From contig JAGIAT010000002.1 of assembly GCA_017744715.1 (NCBI GenBank), forward strand, positions 248,001 through 312,000: a DNA stretch of 64,000 nt, in the 5' to 3' direction. A model generated the notes under the pieces. The model was given only the letters and a program-made list of their open reading frames with translations, had not been told where the DNA came from and ran no database searches. A program made the position numbers and the translations under genes. This DNA comes from Niabella sp. GTDB taxonomy: Bacteria; Bacteroidota; Bacteroidia; Chitinophagales; Chitinophagaceae. Each line of letters begins with the position of its first letter. Position 1 is the stretch's first letter. Shown here piece by piece: positions 26,456 through 34,084 of this stretch.

Positions 26456-27064
26456 TTAAAACAGCAGCTCCAGAAATTTACGGAAGGACGTTTGCCAGAT
26501 CTCCGGTGCCTGCTCCAGTTGTGTAATTGGGGCAAACGAGGCGATTTTGATAAAATCGGCCGACTGTAGCATACCGGGCTGCAATTGCAGGGTTGTTTCG
26601 CCCAAAGGCCGGTAACTATTCCCCTGCACATCGTGCGCCCACTCATCACCCTGATCACTTATATAAAGCGCTGCATCCCGGAATGATTCCTGTTGTGCCA
26701 TCAGGCGGGGCGCAAACTGCGCTTTCCATTTTCCGGACAAATGCAACGTAGTGCTTACCTGCTTTCCCCACCAAAAGAGGCTCCGGATGGCAAAAATATG
26801 TTCCTGCCCAAAATTGCGCGGATAATCCAGGATCAGGTAAGGCAGGCCATTGTAGTTCTCTCCTTTTGAAATTTTTCCGGCATTTGCAAACAGGTCGGCC
26901 GGCAAACGGTGCATATGTTCTTTAACAAAATCCAGCTGCCATTGGTGCAATACCCCCAGCGAGCTTTTTATTTTATGTAAAACCGCATTCTTTGTTAAAA
27001 TGATTTCAGGATCTGCAACAATGGCCCACTCCTCTGGAGAAAGGCTTAATTTTGTTTCTTCCAT
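26456..27064 (-). CDS. Conserved-type protein of unknown function
   Basis: The 202-residue product has no signal peptide or membrane helix and no motif I recognise. It looks like a genuine gene: it fills a gap between convergent and divergent neighbours, keeps a coherent frame, and has ordinary codon use. The Trp-rich stretches (HQWQLDFVKEHMHRLPADLF, LFWWGKQ) suggest a globular protein. It is divergent from lptF/G. Confidence 0.65.
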   Translation of the reverse strand: MEETKLSLSPEEWAIVADPEIILTKNAVLHKIKSSLGVLHQWQLDFVKEHMHRLPADLFANAGKISKGENYNGLPYLILDYPRNFGQEHIFAIRSLFWWGKQVSTTLHLSGKWKAQFAPRLMAQQESFRDAALYISDQGDEWAHDVQGNSYRPLGETTLQLQPGMLQSADFIKIASFAPITQLEQAPEIWQTSFRKFLELLF

Positions 27065-27183
27065 TATGTATACGTTATTTGCAAATTAAATGAATTGTGG
27101 TTGAAACGACAATAGACGGTGCATCCCGTAAATGATGACCTATTGAACCGGAACGAACAACCATAAACAGAAACCGGAAACAG

Positions 27184-29019
27184 TTGAAAAAGTTAGACAA
27201 ACTGATTATAAAAGCGTTTATTGGTCCCTTTGTGGCCACTTTTTTTATTACCCTTTTTGTACTGGTAATGCAGTTTTTCTGGCTTTGGATCGACGACTTT
27301 GTAGGTAAGGGGCTGGATGCATTTACCATTTTGAAATTCATCTGGTATCAAAGTGCCGTGCTGATTCCTCTGGCCCTTCCCCTGGCGGTACTGCTTTCTT
27401 CGCTGATGACATTTGGAAACCTGGGAGAAAGCTTTGAGCTGGTTGCTATTAAATCGTCCGGCATTTCCCTGTTGCGCTTTATGCGGCCGCTGATGGCGGT
27501 AACGCTGGTGATCAGTTTCTGCGCTTTTCTTTTTGCCAACTACGTAATTCCGGTTGCACAACTGAAATCACGTACCATGCTGGCCGATATTGTACTGGCC
27601 AAACCGGCATTTGATATTAAAGAAGGGGTGTTTTACGACAAGCTGGACCGCTTTGCTATTAAAATCGGGAAAAAAGAAAAAGACGACAGCACCATCCGGG
27701 ATCTGATCGTTTTTGAAAACAACTACGGTTCCCTGCAGGATAACTTTATCATTGCCAAAAACGGCACCATGAAGCCCTCCCCCGATAAGCGTTTCCTGGA
27801 TATTGTTTTCAGGGACGGATGGCGTTACCAGGAGCGGGGCAACCGTACCGACTCGGCCACGGAATACATCCGCCTGGGTTTTAAAGAGTATAAAATGCAG
27901 CTGGACATCAGTGCGTTTAACTTTAAAGCCTCCAGCGACAGCAACAACCGGAATAACGAACGGGTATTGAGCATGCGGCAACTGGACAAGGCCCTGGACT
28001 CCATGACCAGGTATACCAGCATGGAGGTAGAACGTTATCAAAACAGCCTGGTAAATACATTCAGCCTGCTGCAGTATCGCGACAGTGTAACCAAGGGTGT
28101 TACCATTCCCGACTCGGTATTGAATTTCAAGAAAAATAAAGACGCCTTTTTAGGCCTGGATTCCATTACCGGAAAAGCAAAAGCCAGCCTCCTGCCGTCT
28201 CCTGCAAAGGCAGATACTGCATCAAAGAAAAAAGAAACAGTAAAAACGCCGGCAGTCAGGAAGCGGCGGAAAACGAAAGAGTCGAAATACAAAGCAAAAG
28301 CGCCAAAATACAAGCGGCTGCATTTTGCCATCGACACCCTTAAAATAGCAGATACATCGCAAAAAACGGCGCATATAAAAACAGATACGGCGCAAAAAGC
28401 CATAGCTGCTAAAGCCGATACACTGAAAAAAGCCACCGGCGACAGCGGAACCGCCAAAAAGGATACGGCTAAAAAGGCCATTAAACCACAGAAAAAAATG
28501 GCCAATGTCTTTACGGCCTTTTTGCCCGACAGCGCATTGTCGAATATAACAGAACGGGCCAACGGCACCATTACGGTGGTAAAAGACAATGCCAATATGA
28601 ACCTGAACAGCATTCAGGAACAGGAAAAGAATATCCGCCGCTATAAGATCGAATGGCATAAAAAGATTGTGCTGGCCCTTGCCTGTTTCCTGATGTTTAT
28701 GATCGGAGCACCACTGGGATCCATCATCCGTAAGGGCGGATTAGGTACACCGATGATTTTTGCCATTGCTTTTTTCCTGGTCTTTTATTTTTCATCCAAT
28801 ACCGGGGAAAAAATGGCCAAGGAAGGAAGTGTTACACCATTCTCCGGAATGTGGCTGTCTACCTTTATACTAACCCCGATCGGCGCATTCCTTACCTATA
28901 AGGCCATGCACGATTCCAATTTATTCAATAAAGAGTTTTATCACCGTTTGAAACGCAAGGTACAGGGATATATCCGCGCCCGGAAAAACCGTGGCAACGC
29001 AAACCGGAAAACGGCATAA
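27184..29019 (+). CDS. LptF/LptG-family lipopolysaccharide export permease
   Basis: LptF and LptG are the inner-membrane permeases that, with the ATPase LptB, lift LPS into the periplasmic bridge. The start is TTG at 27184 (KKLDKLIIKAFIGPF); no in-frame ATG is found nearby. Three N-terminal helices (about 15-120), a large periplasmic beta-jellyroll part and three C-terminal helices (about 500-590) match the family. At 611 residues it is much longer than the usual 350-400. The excess includes a Lys/Ala/Thr-rich low-complexity stretch at about 335-440. The CDF gene follows after 10 bases. Confidence 0.88.
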   Translation: MKKLDKLIIKAFIGPFVATFFITLFVLVMQFFWLWIDDFVGKGLDAFTILKFIWYQSAVLIPLALPLAVLLSSLMTFGNLGESFELVAIKSSGISLLRFMRPLMAVTLVISFCAFLFANYVIPVAQLKSRTMLADIVLAKPAFDIKEGVFYDKLDRFAIKIGKKEKDDSTIRDLIVFENNYGSLQDNFIIAKNGTMKPSPDKRFLDIVFRDGWRYQERGNRTDSATEYIRLGFKEYKMQLDISAFNFKASSDSNNRNNERVLSMRQLDKALDSMTRYTSMEVERYQNSLVNTFSLLQYRDSVTKGVTIPDSVLNFKKNKDAFLGLDSITGKAKASLLPSPAKADTASKKKETVKTPAVRKRRKTKESKYKAKAPKYKRLHFAIDTLKIADTSQKTAHIKTDTAQKAIAAKADTLKKATGDSGTAKKDTAKKAIKPQKKMANVFTAFLPDSALSNITERANGTITVVKDNANMNLNSIQEQEKNIRRYKIEWHKKIVLALACFLMFMIGAPLGSIIRKGGLGTPMIFAIAFFLVFYFSSNTGEKMAKEGSVTPFSGMWLSTFILTPIGAFLTYKAMHDSNLFNKEFYHRLKRKVQGYIRARKNRGNANRKTA

Positions 29020-29029
29020 TCGGATCATA

Positions 29030-30031
29030 ATGACAACGCAAGGCTCCCGGCAGAACCTGAAGATCCAGAAATGGGTGGCGGCAGTATCATTACTGTTGCT
29101 CATCGTAAAATCGATCGCCTACTTTTCTACCCATTCCGTGGCCGTCCTTACAGATGCCCTAGAAAGCATTGCCAATGTAGCGGCAGGCTTTATCGGGCTT
29201 TACAGTCTTTACCTGGCAGCACAGCCCCGGGATGAAAACCATCCCTATGGCCACGGGAAAGCTGAATTCTTATCCGCCGCGGTGGAGGGCACGCTTATTG
29301 GCATTGCCGGGCTGGTAGTGCTGTACAAAGCCATCGACCAGCTGATACACCCGCAGCTGTTGAGCAAACTGGACCTGGGAATCATCCTGGTGGCCGCCAC
29401 TGCTGTGGTCAATTATGCGCTGGGCAGTATCTGCATCGCCACCGGCAAAAAAAATCATTCCATTGCGCTGGAAGTCAGCGGCCGGCATCTTCAAACAGAC
29501 ACCTATTCCACCATTGCGGTTATTATCGGGCTAACCCTTGTGTTTTTTACAAAGATCTTCTGGCTGGATTCGGTGGTAGCCATCCTGCTTACAATACTGT
29601 TGCTACGCACTTCGTACACCATCCTCCGGCGTTCCATTGCCGGTATTATGGATGAAGCCGATCAGCAGCTACTGCGCCAGATGATTGCCCATATTGATAA
29701 AAACCGGCTTGAAAACTGGGTAGACCTGCACAACTTCCGGGTGATTAAATACGGTAGCGTATTGCATATCGACTGTCACTTAACTGTTCCCTGGTACCTG
29801 AATGTTGCAGAAGCGCATCACGAAATTGACCAGCTGGCCGCTCTCATCCGGAACGAATACGGAGAATCTATAGAATTCTTCGTACACTCAGACGGATGCA
29901 AGCCTTTTCAGTGCCCGCTTTGCCGGAAACAAGATTGCCCGGTTCGGAAAGCCCCGTTTGAAAAAACGATCCCCTGGACGCTGAATAACGTGCTTCAAAA
30001 CCAGCGGCACCAGTTAAAAGCAAATGGCTGA
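29030..30031 (+). CDS. Cation diffusion facilitator (CDF) metal transporter
   Basis: CDF proteins export Zn, Fe, Mn or Co from the cytoplasm by proton antiport. The ATG at 29030, just after the lptF/G stop, is used; an earlier GTG would overlap that gene. Six helices span about 20-205 with the metal-site motifs HSVAVLTDALESIANV and HPYGHGKAEFLSA, and a second site in EVSGRHLQTDTYST. The cytoplasmic C-terminal domain ends with an added Cys cluster, DGCKPFQCPLCRKQDCPVR, with four Cys that could bind metal. The metal is not evident from sequence. Confidence 0.9.
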   Translation: MTTQGSRQNLKIQKWVAAVSLLLLIVKSIAYFSTHSVAVLTDALESIANVAAGFIGLYSLYLAAQPRDENHPYGHGKAEFLSAAVEGTLIGIAGLVVLYKAIDQLIHPQLLSKLDLGIILVAATAVVNYALGSICIATGKKNHSIALEVSGRHLQTDTYSTIAVIIGLTLVFFTKIFWLDSVVAILLTILLLRTSYTILRRSIAGIMDEADQQLLRQMIAHIDKNRLENWVDLHNFRVIKYGSVLHIDCHLTVPWYLNVAEAHHEIDQLAALIRNEYGESIEFFVHSDGCKPFQCPLCRKQDCPVRKAPFEKTIPWTLNNVLQNQRHQLKANG

Positions 30032-30240
30032 ACGGGGTGTGCAGAACAAAGCAGGTCGGAGTTTGCAAAGCAGTCAGCTTTCCGCTGGAAACATATTTGC
30101 CAAACGCCTTCATTGATCCCCGCAGGCGCAGGAAAAAAGACCTGCCGGAGTCAAAAATAAATACGGCAACAAGCATTGAACCCGGCAGCTTTTCAACCAT
30201 TTGTTCCTTAACTTTATAACCGAACATTTGTTATTTATAT

Positions 30241-30648
30241 ATGCTCACAAAAAAATCGCAATATGCCTTTAAGGCACTGGGTTACCTGGCTGATAAACAG
30301 AAGGATGGCCCCGTGCTCATTTCCGAGATTTCAAAAAAGAAGCGGATCCCGTTAAAATTCCTGGAGAATATCCTGCTGGAGCTTCGTAAAGCCGGCATCC
30401 TGGAAAGCAAAAAGGGAAAAGGCGGTGGTTATTTCTTTAAAAAAGATCCGGCTGATGTAAAAATGGCCACGGTGATCCGGCTCATCGACGGCCCGATTTC
30501 CATGCTGCCCTGTGTGAGCCTGTACTTTTATGAGCGCTGTAAAAACTGTGATGAAAAACACTGCGGGCTGCACGATGTTATGCGACAGGTGCGGGATGTA
30601 ACACTTGAAGTGTTGGAAAGCCGTACCCTGGCCGACCTCAAAGACTGA
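30241..30648 (+). CDS. Rrf2-family transcriptional regulator with Cys cluster
   Basis: Rrf2 regulators (IscR, NsrR, CymR) sense Fe-S status, NO or cysteine supply. The 135-residue product has the family helix-turn-helix (LISEISKKKRIPLKFLENILLELRKAGILESKKGKGGGY in pieces) and four Cys at 91, 100, 103 and 108. IscR has three ligands in this region. It lies directly upstream of the sulfur genes and is therefore the best candidate to bind the CTAC-N7-GTAG sites. That link is inference. I saw no copy of the site upstream of this gene itself. Confidence 0.9.
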   Translation: MLTKKSQYAFKALGYLADKQKDGPVLISEISKKKRIPLKFLENILLELRKAGILESKKGKGGGYFFKKDPADVKMATVIRLIDGPISMLPCVSLYFYERCKNCDEKHCGLHDVMRQVRDVTLEVLESRTLADLKD

Positions 30649-30704
30649 TGCCTTAAGCAGATTGCCGGAAGCCTGCAATAAACAACGCCGGATCCCCAAA
30701 CTGC

Positions 30705-30738
30705 CCCTCCGCAAACCCCGGCATGCATGGAGGGTTTT
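30705..30738 (+). terminator. Possible terminator of the rrf2 gene
   Basis: Arms CCCTCC (30705-30710) and GGAGGG (30729-30734) enclose an 18-base loop and are followed by TTTT. The T-run is short and the loop large, so it is a weak candidate. Confidence 0.45.
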
Positions 30739-31062
30739 AACTAGATGTAGTTTTGGTGTTATTTATCCGAAGGAGCCTGTTTTACGGGAACCAGACGCGG
30801 CCAGCGCCAATACCGCTTCTTGCGTTAAACAACCAACCGGACGGTGCGAGTCAGGCCCCCTCCCCGGAATGCGAACCATGACCTCCTTCGTCTTGCAGCC
30901 AGCCTGTTCTGCCGGAATTTTATGGCACCCCGGTGATCCCAGCAGGGCTTCCCTGTATGGTCACAAAACCCATAACCTGTAGTTATCACCCATTCGATTT
31001 ACTTATTTCACCATTTTTTTACACTTTCATTCAAATATTTTGTTGTACCTTGCAAACCACCC

Positions 31063-31084
31063 TATTAGTCTACTCGATTAGTAG
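31063..31084. promoter_or_regulatory. Operator site 1 (sulfur palindrome) upstream of peroxiredoxin-cysH-cysD
   Basis: CTAC-TCGATTA-GTAG at 31070-31084 has the shared N7 geometry. Read on the minus strand it continues GTAGACTAATA, the same extension as sites 3-5. It lies 44-65 bases before the peroxiredoxin start, just downstream of the possible -7 box, where a bound repressor would block transcription. Confidence 0.7.
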
Positions 31085-31127
31085 GTTTATAAAAGAGCTA
31101 TTTTGTCACTAAAAACTGTTTAAAATT

Positions 31128-31763
31128 ATGTCATTAAGATTAGGAGATACTGCCCCGGATTTTACCGCGCAGTCTACTGAAGGAGAAATTCATTTTCATG
31201 AGTACCTGGGTGATTCCTGGGGTGTTTTGTTTTCGCATCCGGCAGATTACACGCCCGTTTGCACAACCGAGCTGGGAAAAACAGCATTGCTGAAAGGTGA
31301 ATTTGAGAAACGTGGTGTAAAAGCACTGGCAGTAAGCGTTGATCCGCTGGATTCGCACCTGGGCTGGAAAAATGACATCAATGAAACACAAAACTGTTCC
31401 GTTGATTTCCCGATCCTGGCAGATCCCGATAAAAATATCGCCACCCTTTATGATATGATCCATCCCAATGCATCTGAAAAGGCAACCGTACGTTCCCTCT
31501 TCATCATCGGGCCCGATAAAAAGGTGAAACTGATCATCACTTACCCGGCTTCAACCGGTCGTAACTTCCAGGAAGTACTGCGGGTGATCGATTCCCTGCA
31601 ACTGACGGCCAACCACAGCGTGGCTACTCCGGCAGACTGGAAACACGGTGAAGATGTGATCGTAGTTCCTTCCATCAGCACTGCAGATGCCATCCAGAAA
31701 TTTCCCAAAGGTGTAAAAGAGGTAAAACCTTACCTGCGGTATACACCACAACCGAATATTTAA
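31128..31763 (+). CDS. Peroxiredoxin, 1-Cys Prx6-like
   Basis: The 211-residue product reduces peroxides through peroxidatic C45 in PVCTTE, with the conserved Thr42 and a downstream Arg in KATVRSLF. Its length and the C-terminal extension (GVKEVKPYLRYTPQP) are typical of the Prx6 subfamily. It is the first gene behind operator site 1 and lies 74 bases upstream of cysH, so it is probably part of the sulfur regulon. Protection of the Fe-S APS reductase, or a link between thiol supply and oxidative stress, is an inference from position. Confidence 0.93.
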   Translation: MSLRLGDTAPDFTAQSTEGEIHFHEYLGDSWGVLFSHPADYTPVCTTELGKTALLKGEFEKRGVKALAVSVDPLDSHLGWKNDINETQNCSVDFPILADPDKNIATLYDMIHPNASEKATVRSLFIIGPDKKVKLIITYPASTGRNFQEVLRVIDSLQLTANHSVATPADWKHGEDVIVVPSISTADAIQKFPKGVKEVKPYLRYTPQPNI

Positions 31764-31775
31764 TTTTTAGTTTAC

Positions 31776-31817
31776 CGTTTATGGTTTATAGTTCATTCCG
31801 GCTATAAACCATAAACG
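31776..31817. repeat. Perfect 16-bp inverted repeat between peroxiredoxin and cysH
   Basis: CGTTTATGGTTTATAG (31776-31791) and its exact reverse complement (31802-31817) are separated by 10 bases. Further copies of the unit (ACCATAAAC, AATAAACG) continue to the cysH start. The RNA would fold into a stable stem just before a GTG start. There is no T-run, so it is more likely a processing or stability element than a terminator. Confidence 0.85.
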
Positions 31818-31837
31818 ATAGACCATAAACAATAAAC

Positions 31838-32533
31838 GTGTTTACAGAAGAACAGATACAGGAAATAGAGAACGCCTCAACGGCGGATGCGTTAAAACTG
31901 GTAACGGCCCAGTTCCCCGGCGAAACTGTTTTTTCCACCTCGCTGGGACAGGAAGACCAGGTATTAACGGAAATGATCGCAACCGCAAAACTTCCGGTGC
32001 GGATCTTTACGCTGGATACCGGGCGCCTTTTTTACGAACATTACGATTTGTTGGAAAAAACCAATGCCCGTTATAAAATAAATATAGACGTTTATTTTCC
32101 CGAAGCTCCGGATGTGGAAGCCTACGTGAAAGCAAACGGGGTGAATGGATTCTACGAATCGGTTGAAAACCGGAAAGCCTGTTGTTTCATACGGAAAGTA
32201 AAGCCCCTCAATCGTGCACTGGCGGGTGCAAAAGTATGGATCACCGGGCTCAGAAGCGAACAATCGGATAACCGGAAAGATATGAAGATGATCGAATGGG
32301 ATGCCGACCGTGGTCTTTACAAATTCAATCCGCTGATCCATTGGAGCTACGACGAAATGATGGATTACATCCGGCAAAAGAACGTACCCTATAACCCGCT
32401 GCACGATAAAGGATTTATCAGTATCGGCTGCGCCCCCTGTACCCGGGCTATTGAGCCCGGTGAGGATCCCAGGGCCGGCAGATGGTGGTGGGAGGTTTCG
32501 CACAAAGAGTGCGGACTTCATGTACACCAATAA
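31838..32533 (+). CDS. cysH: Phosphoadenylyl/adenylyl-sulfate reductase, Fe-S APS reductase type
   Basis: CysH reduces activated sulfate to sulfite with thioredoxin or glutathione. The 231-residue product has the PAPS-reductase fold (FSTSLGQEDQVLTEM, FTLDTGRLFYEHY) and the four Cys that bind a 4Fe-4S cluster: C115-C116 in KACCFIRK and C198, C201 in GCAPCTRA. The C-terminal KECGLHVH carries catalytic C225. This Cys set marks enzymes that use APS rather than PAPS, in line with the lack of an APS kinase here. The start is GTG at 31838; no in-frame ATG is near. Confidence 0.95.
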   Translation: MFTEEQIQEIENASTADALKLVTAQFPGETVFSTSLGQEDQVLTEMIATAKLPVRIFTLDTGRLFYEHYDLLEKTNARYKINIDVYFPEAPDVEAYVKANGVNGFYESVENRKACCFIRKVKPLNRALAGAKVWITGLRSEQSDNRKDMKMIEWDADRGLYKFNPLIHWSYDEMMDYIRQKNVPYNPLHDKGFISIGCAPCTRAIEPGEDPRAGRWWWEVSHKECGLHVHQ

Positions 32534-32585
32534 CGGGATTCCTATAAACGCCAACCTTGAGAAAACCATTTTGATTGTTAAAAAA

Positions 32586-32600
32586 ATCCGCAAAGCGGAT
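32586..32600. repeat. Small hairpin between cysH and cysD
   Basis: ATCCGC-AAA-GCGGAT is a perfect 6-bp stem. On the minus strand it is followed by seven T, an intrinsic-terminator shape, although no minus-strand gene needs one here. Confidence 0.5.
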
Positions 32601-32617
32601 CTGTATAAAAAGAACGT

Positions 32618-33526
32618 ATGGGTGAGTACACATTAGATTACCTCGAGCAGCTTGAGGCTGAAAGTATTTATATTTTCAGGGAGGTTGCTGCACAATTTGA
32701 AAAACCGGCCCTGCTTTTCAGCGGCGGTAAAGATTCTATAACGCTGGTACAACTGGCAAAAAAAGCATTTGCGCCCGGAAAGATCCCCTTTCCGCTGGTA
32801 CATATCGATACCGGCCACAACTTTCCGGAGGCGCTCGCCTATCGCGATGCCCTGGCAAAAGAGGTAGGTGCAGAGCTGATTGTACGCAAAGTAGAAGACA
32901 CTATTAAACAAAAACACCTTACAGAACCCAAGGGTAAATTTGCCAGCCGCAACTGGCTGCAGATCCACACCCTGCTGGATACCATTGAAGAATTTAAGTT
33001 CGATGCCTGTATCGGAGGCGCCCGCCGTGATGAGGAAAAGGCCCGCGCAAAAGAGCGCATCTTTTCTGTAAGAGACGAGTTTGGTCAATGGGAGCCCAAA
33101 CTGCAGCGCCCGGAATTATGGAATATTTACAACGGCCGGATCCATAAAGGCGAAAACGTACGGGTGTTCCCCATCAGTAACTGGACGGAGCTGGATGTAT
33201 GGAACTACATTAAAAAAGAAGAAATTCCCCTGCCCTCCATCTACTTTGCGCATGAACGCGAGGTACTGGAACATGAAGGACAGCTCATCGCCGTTTCCGA
33301 CTACATTACCATTGATGAAACCGACGTTATCTCCACCAAAAGAGTACGGTACCGCACTGTGGGCGATATGACCTGCACTGCAGCTGTGGAATCCAGCGCC
33401 ACAACACTGGATGAAGTGGTGAATGAGATCATGGCCACCCGTATTTCCGAAAGAGGCGAAACCCGGATCGACGATAAAGTAACCGAAGCCGCAATGGAAG
33501 ACCGGAAAAAAGGCGGGTACTTTTAG
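32618..33526 (+). CDS. cysD: Sulfate adenylyltransferase subunit 2
   Basis: CysD with CysN makes APS from sulfate and ATP. The 302-residue product is full length. The ATP pyrophosphatase P-loop SGGKDS is at 35-40, followed by HIDTGHNFPEAL, the GGARRDEEKARAKER motif and a C-terminal GRIHKGENVRVFPISNWTE region. The usual C-terminus MEDRKKGGYF is present. It is separated from cysN by a four-helix-bundle gene, which interrupts the normal cysDN order. Confidence 0.97.
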   Translation: MGEYTLDYLEQLEAESIYIFREVAAQFEKPALLFSGGKDSITLVQLAKKAFAPGKIPFPLVHIDTGHNFPEALAYRDALAKEVGAELIVRKVEDTIKQKHLTEPKGKFASRNWLQIHTLLDTIEEFKFDACIGGARRDEEKARAKERIFSVRDEFGQWEPKLQRPELWNIYNGRIHKGENVRVFPISNWTELDVWNYIKKEEIPLPSIYFAHEREVLEHEGQLIAVSDYITIDETDVISTKRVRYRTVGDMTCTAAVESSATTLDEVVNEIMATRISERGETRIDDKVTEAAMEDRKKGGYF

Positions 33527-33600
33527 TTGACAGGTTTATAAGTTGATAGGTTCACAGGGCACGCTGATATTAATTTATAAACTTATCAACATGTTAACTT
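33526..33600. repeat. Imperfect 25-bp inverted repeat downstream of cysD
   Basis: The arms at 33526-33550 and 33574-33598 pair at 19 of 25 positions around a 23-base loop. The block includes RGTTCACARGGCA-like sequence at 33549-33561 that recurs at 34009-34021 on the other side of the four-helix-bundle gene (11 of 13 identical). Confidence 0.7.
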
Positions 33601-33612
33601 AAAAAACCAACC

Positions 33613-33987
33613 ATGGCTTATCAAAGTTTTGAAGATCTGGAAGTATGGAAAAAAGCCAGGGCATTAAAGAAAGAAATTTTAGTTCTTGTTAAGAATTTTC
33701 CTGAAGAAGAAAAATATCGCCTGATCGATCAATTAAAGCGAAGTTCGAGATCAATAGGTACACAGATATCGGAGGGGCATGGCAGGCAAACGTATCCCGA
33801 CAGAATCAGATTTTGCGTGGTAGCCAGGGGATCATTAAGTGAAACACTAAATCATCTGATTGATGCTTTAGATGAGGAATTTATTACAGAAAGTGAATTA
33901 GAAAAATATAGAAACAAAATCACAGAAGTTGAAAAGTTACTAAATGGGTATATCGCTTACCTGGAACGGAAGGCCAAAGAGAAGTGA
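33613..33987 (+). CDS. Four-helix bundle protein (S23 / 23S rRNA intervening-sequence type)
   Basis: The 124-residue product is a typical S23/IVP-family member: FEDLEVWKKARALKKEIL at the start, LIDQLKRSSRSIGTQISEGHGRQ in the middle, and LNHLIDALDEEF. The family occurs inside 23S rRNA intervening sequences and as free, often multicopy genes in Bacteroidota; related proteins serve diversity-generating retroelements. Function is unknown. The gene is richer in A+T than cysD and cysN, is flanked by related short repeats, and splits the cysDN pair, all of which suggest insertion. Confidence 0.88.
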   Translation: MAYQSFEDLEVWKKARALKKEILVLVKNFPEEEKYRLIDQLKRSSRSIGTQISEGHGRQTYPDRIRFCVVARGSLSETLNHLIDALDEEFITESELEKYRNKITEVEKLLNGYIAYLERKAKEK

Positions 33988-34084
33988 AGGGTGATTGACT
34001 GGTTAACAAGTTCACAAGGCAGACCCCCCTTTTCAACCTTTCAACTTATCAACTTTTTAAACACAAGAAACATATCAACGAAAC
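33988..34084. repeat. Repeat block between the four-helix-bundle gene and cysN
   Basis: Contains GTTAACAAGTTCACAAGGCA (33... to 34021 region) related to the block after cysD, and a run of CAACTT/CAACTTT units at about 34033-34058. No gene or terminator was seen. Confidence 0.6.

Larger units (their letters stand above)
30649..31127. other. Intergenic region between rrf2 and peroxiredoxin genes
   Basis: No convincing gene was found. It contains the possible rrf2 terminator at 30705-30738 and, at its right end, operator site 1. A TACCTTGC near 31046-31053 resembles a shortened -7 box for the downstream genes. The middle, richer in G+C, shows no recognised RNA family. Confidence 0.6.

Noticed and set aside
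30649..31060. SAM or other riboswitch upstream of the sulfur genes
   Set aside because: No recognisable conserved core or paired elements; the shared palindrome is explained better as a protein site.
33526..34084. Insertion sequence around the four-helix-bundle gene
   Set aside because: No transposase and no clear target duplication; flanking repeats are imperfect and belong to a boundary-repeat style.
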